This document shows, piece after piece, positions 55,485 through 64,000 of a stretch of 64,000 bases of DNA; position 1 is the stretch's first letter, and the number at the start of each line of letters is the position of its first letter. The position numbers and the translations under genes were made by a program. The stretch comes from Phlegmacium glaucopus (lineage: Eukaryota > Basidiomycota > Agaricomycetes > Agaricales > Cortinariaceae). The notes under the pieces were generated by a model. That model did no database searches. It had not been told where the DNA came from and worked only from the letters and a program-made list of their open reading frames with translations. The stretch is taken from positions 494,191 through 558,190 of the forward strand of contig MU130359.1 in the NCBI GenBank assembly GCA_015039465.1. The letters run 5' to 3'.

Positions 55485-58400
55485 AGCTCTGCCTCACACT
55501 CTCCTGTGGCTGTATTCCAGATCCTTGCAGTGTTATCATCAGATGCAGACACAATATGCATACCATCAGGAGAGAAGACAGCAGAGTTGACCCAGCCTGA
55601 ATGTCCTTTTAGCTCTGCCTCATACTCTCCTGTGGCTGTATTCCAGATCCTTGCAGTGTTATCATGAGATGCAGACACAATATGCATACCATCAGGAGAG
55701 AAGACAGCAGACCAGACTGTATCTGAATGACCTTTAAGCTCTGCCTCGCACTCTCCTGTGGCTGTATTCCAGATCCTTGCAGTCTTATCACCAGATGCAG
55801 ACACAATATGCATACCATCAGGAGAGAAGACAGCAGAGTTGACACTTTGTAAATGTCCTTTCAGCTCTGCCTCACACTCTCCTGTGGCTGTATTCCAGAT
55901 CCGTGCAGTGTTATCACAAGATGCAGACACAATATGCATACCATCAGGAGAGAAGACAGCAGATTTGACACAATTTGTATGTCCTTTTAGCTCTGCCTCA
56001 CACTCTCCTGTGGCTGTATTCCAGATCCTTGCAGTACTATCATAAGATGCAGATACAATATGCATACCATCAGGAGAGAAGACAGCAAACTTGACCCCAT
56101 CTGAATGCCCTTTTAGCTCTGCCTCACACTCTCCTGTGGCTGTATTCCAGATCCTTGCAGTGTTATCTGAGGATGCAGACACAATATGCATACCATCAGG
56201 AGAGAAGGCAGCAGAGAAGACAATTCCTGAATGTCCTTTCAGCTCTGCCTCACACTCTCCTGTGGCTGTATTCCAGATCCTTGCAGTGTTATCTGAGGAT
56301 GCAGACACAATATGCATACCATCAGGAGAGAAGACAGCAGAGAAGACAGATCCTGAATGTCCTTTCAGCTCTGCCTCACACTCTCCTGTGGCTGTATTCC
56401 AGATCCTCGCAGTGTTATCAGAAGATGCAGACACAATATGCATACCATCAGGAGAGAAGACAGCAGATTGGACAAAATTTGTATGTCCTTTTAGCTCTGC
56501 CTCACACTCTCCTGTGGCTGTATTCCAGATCCTTGCAGTGTTATTTGAAGATGCAGACACAATATGCATACTATCAGGGGAGAAGACAGCAGAGTTAACA
56601 CTTTGTGAATGTCTCAGAACTACTTCACTTGGGCTCCATGTCTTTCTCCTTCCCAAGCAAAGCTTCCATGGACAATCCATTCTATTTCCATATATTTTCC
56701 AAATATCTGATTTTTCTGGCAGCCAAACTAATGCTGAAGGACATCCTTCAAGACTGTTGTTTTTAATAAATTCAAAATTTTCTTTTAGAAACCTTTCAGC
56801 ATCAATCACTGTCATCTTCAATGACTTCTGTGCCTATTTTCTGTTGTAAGTATAGTTCATCTGCAGCAATATGAATAACTTACCTTTGCCCAACTTTCCA
56901 GCTCATGCAGTGAATGCATTGCCATTCCCAACTTTCCTAAAATACTCAAACAATCCATCCATCGCAAAAGATGTCTTTGGAAAAAATGCTTCAATTGATT
57001 AATTTGATCGTTGTTGTCTGCATATGTGAAATGTGAAACCCAACTAACACAAGCATATGCAAGAGATTCATAAATCTCTCCACATTTCCTCTCTGCCAAG
57101 TAAGATATCCTTTCTTTCTCTGACCATTCTTTCTCCATCAGGGACAGGCACTGAAGTGCTAAATGCTTATGTGAAATACATGGGTCAAGGTAGTGCTTTG
57201 AGGAAAGACTTTGATTGCTGATGAAATCATAGAAGGAAGCATGGAATATTGAGATTGGCATATCAGAGTCTTGAGATGGAATATGCATCAAGGAATGAAG
57301 AGAAGAAAGGGCAGCCACAGTGTGTTCTATGGGCATTTCCATCAAAGCACTGATGGCAGTCATAGAAAGAGGATTATAGACATATACAACAGCTATGAGA
57401 ATCATATCTATATTCATCCTCTCCTTTTGATTTGTAAAGGCATAGGCAGCATCCAGAATTCTTTCATAAAGAATATCTAGTGGATGGGTTACACCAGATG
57501 TTGCTTCCAATTTAGAATTGACCACATCTGAAAGACGTTGGGGCATGCTAGAGCTACCCTTCTGAGTAATGTATTTGCAGACAGTTGCTGCATAAATAAA
57601 CAAGGTGCCAGACATGCTGACAAGGCTTTCAAGTTCAGCCTGAGGAGGCCAATTATGCCTATTATGCACTTGGCCACCAATCAAGCAAGCTTTGATGTAA
57701 AGCTCAATATCAGCCTTAACAATCTCCTTTTCAACCTTATGAAGGATGAAGTTGGAATGATCCCAATAACAATCAAAAGTCTCCTTGACCACTACTTCTG
57801 GGCGACTAGTGATGAAGAACTTGACTGGAAGAGATTTACTATGCTTTAAGATCATAGAAAGCAACTCAGCCACAAGGGACTGGTCAGAGCACTCATCCAG
57901 GGCATCAAGAACAATAACTGGGAGTGCTCCTCCTCTAGTACTATCCTTATATGCAGTAAGTGGTCTGACCATGAAATTCAGGAATTGTTTGCTAATCCTC
58001 CAAGATGTGCAGTCAGAACTAGGATCAGTTTTGATCACATTTAAGATAAGGTGGGAGAGAGAAGGGAGATACTTGGCCAACTGAAGGGAGATGGTGGGGA
58101 TGATGCAGTGAACATCACTGGTATCAACCCGGAGATGAGAAGAGAAGAAGGTGCCTCCAAGGGAGTCCTGTTCACGAAGGATTTCACTGAACGAGTAAGC
58201 AATTGTCGTTTTACCGGTTCCAGCCATCCCGTTGAGCCAGTATACCTTTGTAGCCGTATCATCACCGGCCCACATTCGCAGTGAATCAAGGATTGCCTTG
58301 CGAGTATTCTCCGTACATCCATTACGTGGAGATGCTGCGTCATATTCCGCGAACTGAGCACGTGGTAGGAGGTTGTCACGTAGTGCATCCTATGAATTAG

Positions 58401-59117
58401 CATTCAGCGCAGGTCGTTCGACTCCTAAGTATCGCTCACTATGGTTCGAAAGCTCGGTTGTTCATTTCCATCCGCATCGGATGGTATATGCATGTGGATC
58501 TGAGTCATCTGACACGATAATAGAACTCTCAGTACACAGATTGGCTTTTGTATAGATAGATGAAATGATGCTTACACTGTTGGCCATGTTAATCGTTGAG
58601 TGATGCAGGCGTACATCGTGAGCGCCTTGGAAGGCAGACATTGGACTATGGATGTTTGGAGCCATGTACTAAATGAAGGGTAAGTAACAACGACGGGCGT
58701 GAGCGTAACACGGACGCTGACCGTGGATGGAGCTTCTGGTCCTGAGCTGCTATCAAAACCAAGTTGCCTGGACACAATGGGGGTCGATGCTGAAACTGCT
58801 ACAGAATTCGGGAGGGATACTGTGACTGCGGAAGCAGTCACAACCGGTGTGGCAGCGTGATCGACGCTGTCCATTTTGAGCGGCAAATTGCTTGAAAGGA
58901 TGAAGAGATTAAGTAAATAATCAAGGAAATGTTGGCTAACAGCTGCTCACCTTGTTCCAGTATCTGTCGTTGCCATACGGTTATCGGGGCTTGGATCCAC
59001 GTCGATCGACGATGATATGGGCGGGTGTGACAAAGGAAAAGGAGAAAGGAGCTTTCCTTTATCGTATCGAACAGCTTCGGCTATGCGAATTTTCTTAGAT
59101 GGTCTTTCGCTCGACAT

Positions 59118-59680
59118 GATGATGATAGTCAAGAGAGAGCGCTCTGCTCTTCCCACGGTGAAGTCACGGACAGGATTAACAAATAACACCACCGACGCGG
59201 TATCTACATAATATTAATACTTCTCAAGAACGCCCTTACGCTCGCTTCGACGTCACATAGATAAGCATCGTCGGCGCACTGATACGAAGGTTGAGAGACA
59301 ACCGTCTAGTGCATCTTTTGAATAAGAGTGGACGAAAATGTGGGTGAGAGTGAACGATATTGAGGCTGGTAGTTAGTACAATGTCGTGAACTAAAATAAT
59401 ACATTGGTGAGTTGATAAGTAGAGATGGCGTTGATAGTCCTTTGCTTCTAGCTCGCCTACCCTTCAAGTTCCCACTCTTCCACCGCTATCGGACCGGACA
59501 CACGGGCACGTGGCGAACATCAACCCTACCTTGCACCACTGACTATACTGTCAGTAGGATCGTTTGTGGCCTCAAGGAAATCGGTTTTACGGTCGTGAGT
59601 CTACCTCATGTTGACAGGAACCAATTCTAAAGATTGGTTTTTATCTTTATTAGGTCTTAATATTTCGTCAGGGCCACGCG
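59118..59680. other. Divergent intergenic region
   Basis: It separates the starts of NACHT-WD40 copy B and the Msb1/Mug8 gene. The left ~250 bp are shared with the region upstream of copy A. No gene recognised. Confidence 0.5.
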
Positions 59681-62600
59681 ATGTACGCGTTCTTGTCGAA
59701 AGTCTTCGGACGTAAAAAAGACGACAAGGATGCTTCATCGTCATCACATCCAGTCTTAGGTCCCGGAGAACTCCTAGGTGGCAGATTTGAAGCCATCTCT
59801 CGCAATGTTTCTCCTACCCCACAGCTTTTAGAGCTTGACCCGAACACCCACGAGGCTAAAGATAAGGAAGTAGAAAAGGACGTCGGATTCTCTTTCCTCA
59901 AGGGAAAATGGCGGCCTGCATCGCCAGATGTCAAGCCTTCCAGAAAACTTGATGTCCTTCCCCACCTTTCTCTGAACTTTCAAGAACCCAAGACAGTATC
60001 TGCCACGCCAGATATAGGACTTCTCTTCAGGACGGACCAGATTCTTTCTGATGCTGTCATCGGCCAACGACGCCTAAACCCTTTAGAGGCACTCGTCCTT
60101 GTCCAAGCATGCTCGCAAGCTATCATAGCAAAAGGTATGTTCATCTTCCTATGAACAATGACAGAGTATGCTGACGTTGGCGTAGGCGTCGATACCCTTG
60201 GAATAATGCACCCTCATTGGCATGCTGCGTCTCATGGCATCCAGCGTAGAGTGATCTCCCACTTTATATATCTCTTGAACCTCGAGGGCGCAACCCCTAT
60301 TTCCTCTCCGGTGTCTCCAGCTTCCCCTTTATCGGCTTTTGAGGCCGAAGTCAATGATACGCTTTCTCCTCACGATACTGCAGCTATCTTACGATGGGGT
60401 TTACGTCATGTTCAACTTGATGGGAACGGTTTGGGGACGGACGATGAATGGTATAAAGCTTTCCTTGAAGCTGAAGGCGCAGCCGGATATCCGCCGAGAG
60501 CATTCTCGGACAAGTTAGCACCCCTGCTTCCAACTGCACATCTTCAGTTACTTACAGCAACCCTCGAGATTTTTTCTTCTCTGGCTGCTCATGCAGAATG
60601 CAACGGTACTTCGGGCAGCAAGCTTTGCAAGATCTTCGGATTATGGTTGTTAACGGCTCATCACGTCGAGGATAAAGACGACTGGAAAGCCTTCTATGCA
60701 AGATGGGAGCGTACAGGTCGAATGCTCGAACATTTGTTCTTGTCACGAATTAGGTAGGTTTTCAACATAACGCACGATCTTGTCAACTGATGTTGTTTAT
60801 TAACAGAGACGAATCCACCGATCAACGCATGCCCATTCGTCTGCTTGAGCTCGTCCGCAAATACCCATACACTAAAGGCCTATCGTCCCCTACCACTGAT
60901 TTACCACTTCTACCTCGTCCACCTTTCACTACACACTCTCATGATGCCTTTTTCGTTCGTATTGAAATTGAACTTCCGTATGGCAAGCGTAAACCCAATT
61001 CCAAGCTGCATCCTTTGTCACTCCTCTCCGATGCGTTTTCCACAAAAGTGGAAGAAGGCGAATATACAGACCTTTGGGCCAAGATAATCACTGCATCCAA
61101 AGGCGGAGACAGCTCATCTTTTAGTAACATTTTTGCCGATGATACCATTCGCATCCTCTCACTCGTCCCAGGCGAACCCAGTGGGCACGAAGTAAGGTCA
61201 CCTACATTCAGTTTGGTATCGCCTGTGTCTCCTCATAAACGCTCGCTTTCCGCTAATGAAGCGGATAAATCGGAGGCAATTGTAGCTGGGCACCCCAAGT
61301 CGGCGACCGAATTCTCTCCCATGGCCATTCTTTCTCCCCTGAACAATGGCATAGGCAGTGACTGGGCCCAGTTTTCGGCCTCTGGCTTCCTCGAAATCAG
61401 CCCCAATATTATTCCTTTGGCGTCGACTCTTCTCGACACTGACATCGAGAAAACAATACCCCCGGAACCCCTCACTCCTCTCTCAAGAAAGTCAAGCAAG
61501 CGTAGCAAGGCGGCGTCTCCATCATCACCGAGGAAAAGCATTGATCTGGCTCGTTCTGCAAGAGAGACATCTCCTGAAGCAAAGCTCGAAGATACTGAAG
61601 AACAAAGAAATATCATCAAAGCCTCCCAACCGCAGATTATCCAGCTCGATGAAGCTTTCGTCGATTTCTGGAGCGACTCTCTACTCGATCCCATAAGCGC
61701 TGATTGGCCTACGTTCATCATCTGCAAGTTCAAGTCTTCTCTTGTGCCCGAACTCACATTTGGTGTTACTGAAGAGGGCCAGAAGCAGAAAACTATCCAA
61801 TGGCTTGTTCTAGAGCAAGTATACACCATCAGAGCGCTACCTGTCCCTCCTATTCCAGTTGAGACAGTCAGGCCAAGGCCTTCATCTCCAGGCGCTCAGT
61901 CAACGTCGGGAAGGAAACGGTTCAGCTTCTGGAGTGTATCCCGAACTGCTTCGGGCTCTTCTAGCACCTCCCATAAAGGCAAAAAGAAGGACCAGGAGCT
62001 TAGGGTTGGCGAAATGGGTGAACTTCTCGAGGAAGAACCTGGAAACGAAGTCAAGGAGCTGATGCTCAGGCTCAAATCACCTATCTTCAAGTCCATAAAA
62101 TCGTTGGACATAGGACGCAAGTCTGTCGAACCAACGAGGAAGTCTGTCATCAAACCTGCCGAAGAAGCCAAGACCGATGAAGCCGCCGCCGTAGCTGCTG
62201 TGGCAACGGGCATCGTTGTAGCAAGTACTACTGCCGTGATAGCCAATGGATTACCTACCGATGAGCCGAACCGTGTTGAAGCAGTAACGGCGAAAGAGAC
62301 CTCTGTAGTCGACACTAAGGCCGAGATCGTGGTGCCTGTTGACGTTCGATCGAAGGATGCCGCACTTGTTGAGACTTCTTTCGCAGACGAGCCTGTGGAG
62401 GTTATCCTTCCTCCTAGTGTAGAGGAAAGCCCTGAGACCTTGGCGCCAATGGTAGAGCCGTCCTATGAGAAACCAGACGATGAGACGGTAGGGGTGAGTG
62501 TCCTTCCCATTCTATTGTATCTCTGAAACTTACATCAACACTATGTAGAGCCATATCACCCCCGAAGTTGATACTATCGTACCCGAAACTCAAGTTCTTG

Positions 62601-64000
62601 GTGGGGCTGAGCTTGTGCCGGCTGCAGAAGAGCTCGCTACCCCTGTAGAATTGAATTTGGAGCAGGACGTCGTTGCAGATTTGTTACTACCTTCACAGGA
62701 ACCTTTAGTGGCCCCCGAGGCCGAGCAACCCGTTGCACGTGAAGAAACAGCCCATATCTCCTCGAATTCTTCTCCAAGGCACGAAGCCCTTCCTACTCCT
62801 GAAGCAAATGTTTCCATCGCTGTTGAATCTGAACCAGAACCCCTTTCGACAACTGTTGCATCTGAAGATACTCTTGAAGTGGAAGCACAGCATGTATTGC
62901 TATCGACAGAAAGTCGTGACGCACCTAACATAGAGTTGGAAGATGAGATTATTCCCCTTGCCGCTGATGAACCTGGACCGGAAGCCGTGGAAGCCGTCGT
63001 GGCGCCAGTATCAGAGACTCTTGAGCTCCAACCACAACATTCTGTTGAGGAAACGACGGAGGTGAGTTTTGCTCTCATTCCTTCAGTAGGGCCTCCTGTT
63101 AATTGCAATAAACTCATAAAGGAAGTCTATGCTGCTGTTGAAGCACCTAGTGAAACTGAGGCTGAGATTATGATTCCCATCGAAGGTCGATCTGTTCTAG
63201 CAACGGAAGTAGATGCCCAACTAGAATCAACAGCTACACCCATCCCAATCGCATTGTCTTTAGATGACGTTTCAGCGTCCGAGGTTGAGCCTGAACAACT
63301 GGAAGAGTACACTACTGTCGCTGCCTCTTCGGAACCTCTCTACGAGCCTCATTCAACTCCAGAGAATGGGCTAATTTCCACTGTTGAGCATGATACTCCA
63401 GTTGAACCAGTCGAAGTGCAACTCGAAGCTCTGCCAGTAGCGGAAGAGAGTGGCGGTACTGCCGAAGTCGAGCCCCAGATTATACCGGCAATCGTGGAGG
63501 AGTCTCCTACCCAGATCGAGGAAGAAAGCCCAGTTCTAGCGGACCTACAGGTAAGGTGACCACTATCATCATATTGCTTACTGACCGTTGAGCCATGAAG
63601 GACGACACCACCCTGTCCGAAACAGCCTACGCAGAACCTATCGAAGCAGGACCTGTGTTAGTAGAGGAAGAACCGGCTACGATCGTGGAATCGGAACCAG
63701 AAGCTCTGCACATGGCTACAAGCGTCCCAGTAGTTCCCATTCCAGCATCTGACGTGGATGTTGCTGTTACAACACAGCCTTCTGAAATGCTGGAAGACGA
63801 GTTAAACGCTGCTGACATTCTACCCGAACTCGAACTTGATCTACCTAGTCATGACATTGAGACTGAAGGCTCCTCGTCTGTCGAGGAAGCAGATTCAGTT
63901 CAGGACTCTTCGGCCTCTCCACCCAGCACTGTCGACATTAGCGCAAGTGAAATCATTCACAATCCCGCCGACGTTAGAACCCTGTTCACGCCAGAGTTCC
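59681..64000 (+). CDS. Msb1/Mug8-family morphogenesis protein (3' end beyond window)
   Basis: Large polarity/cell-wall protein. Msb1 in yeast works with Rho1/Cdc42 signalling at growth sites; the role here is inferred. Exons 59681-60134, 60186-60753, 60807-62493, 62549-63061, 63122-63550 and 63601 onward all keep phase. The 60-bp piece 63062-63121 has GTGAGT...AAG ends but no stop and could be retained. The N-terminus MYAFLSKVFGRKKDD, then SVIGQRRLNPLEALVLVQACS-like text, LGIMHPHWHAASHGIQRR, ILRWGLRHVQLDGNG, YPPRAFSDKLAPLLP and FYARWERTGRMLEHLFL fit the Msb1/Mug8 domain from memory. After about residue 600 the protein becomes a long, acidic Glu/Pro/Val-rich low-complexity region. The gene is otherwise intact. 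Confidence 0.8.

Larger units (their letters stand above)
53935..59117 (-). pseudogene. NACHT-WD40 NLR-like gene, copy B, WD40 part interrupted by a chromovirus fragment
   Basis: STAND ATPase of the fungal NLR type. Exons right to left: 58951-59117, 58722-58890, 58576-58668, 56884-58389, the WD40 exon 56833 to 54012 (interrupted), and a 12-nt last exon 53935-53946. An SPT-rich N-terminus and an AFQGAHDVRLHHST motif precede an intact NACHT exon with Walker A GMAGTGKTT and Walker B VIVLDALDE. Nine nearly identical 42-aa WD40 units (VFSPDGMHIVSAS...TARIWNTATGECEAELKGH) follow, then a chromovirus LTR plus antisense-gene piece (54554-55484), then about three more units and a unique C-terminus. The 126-bp units are almost identical in DNA, as in Podospora HET-D/E. 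NACHT and the first nine units could still be made as a truncated protein ending about 60 codons into the insert. Confidence 0.88.
53225..59370. repeat. Segmental duplication, copy B (partner 10853-15770)
   Basis: The same gene order and orientation as copy A, beginning at the right edge of an LTR and ending about 250 bp beyond the first NACHT-WD40 exon. It includes an extra chromovirus fragment and expanded WD40 units. Confidence 0.85.

Noticed and set aside
55758..56849. Plus-strand ORFs of 95, 147 and 252 codons across the WD40 array
   Set aside because: They are mirror frames of the 126-bp WD40 units on the minus strand.

Overview
The window looks like a nuclear chromosome segment from a mushroom-forming basidiomycete (Agaricomycetes). 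The evidence is intron-dense genes with 45-80 bp GT-AG introns, a class I hydrophobin, NACHT-WD40 (NLR-like) genes, single-pass surface proteins of basidiomycete type, and Ty3 chromovirus and hAT debris. No tRNA, rRNA or CRISPR was recognised.

Layout. 1-4 kb: a four-exon hydrophobin. 4-11.7 kb: a repeat island with a solo chromovirus LTR, a long-TIR MITE, a 25-bp satellite, a hAT-type MITE with perfect 8-bp target duplication, a ~165-bp repeat, a dead copia gag and a second-family solo LTR. 12.2-15.4 kb: a frameshifted NACHT-WD40 gene (copy A). 16.6-27.5 kb: a conserved housekeeping block with a mitochondrial oxodicarboxylate carrier (14 exons, two of them 5 and 7 nt), SRP9, a single-pass membrane protein with a PPxY tail, ESCRT-II VPS36, a rhodanese-domain protein and an Fmp46-like mitochondrial protein. 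27.5-30.7 kb: no confident gene. 30.7-37 kb: two small single-pass proteins and a cupredoxin-type surface protein with its tandem pseudogene copy.

38-55 kb is a nested transposon region. Its core is a complete Ty3 chromovirus (42183-51044, minus strand) with two LTRs and a perfect AATAC target duplication. It sits between the TATA box and the start codon of a small membrane-protein gene. Its gag is split by a 1.35-kb repeat that also occurs at 39.4-40.8 kb; both copies carry a 145-codon ORF of identical length. Between pol and the 3' LTR the chromovirus carries a plus-strand (antisense) gene with its own TATA box, a 48-bp intron, a coiled coil, a PKKRK basic motif and a six-cysteine cluster with Zn2Cys6 spacing. 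This is the most novel-looking item in the window.

53.2-59.4 kb is a second copy (B) of the 10.9-15.8 kb locus, again a copia-gag remnant followed by NACHT-WD40. Here the WD40 part has expanded to about 12 nearly identical repeats and is interrupted by a truncated chromovirus end. The duplication starts exactly at an LTR. 59.7-64 kb holds the first part of a long Msb1/Mug8-family morphogenesis gene that runs off the window.

All exon models were built by hand from GT-AG signals, reading frames and recalled family motifs. Nothing was searched or aligned by program.
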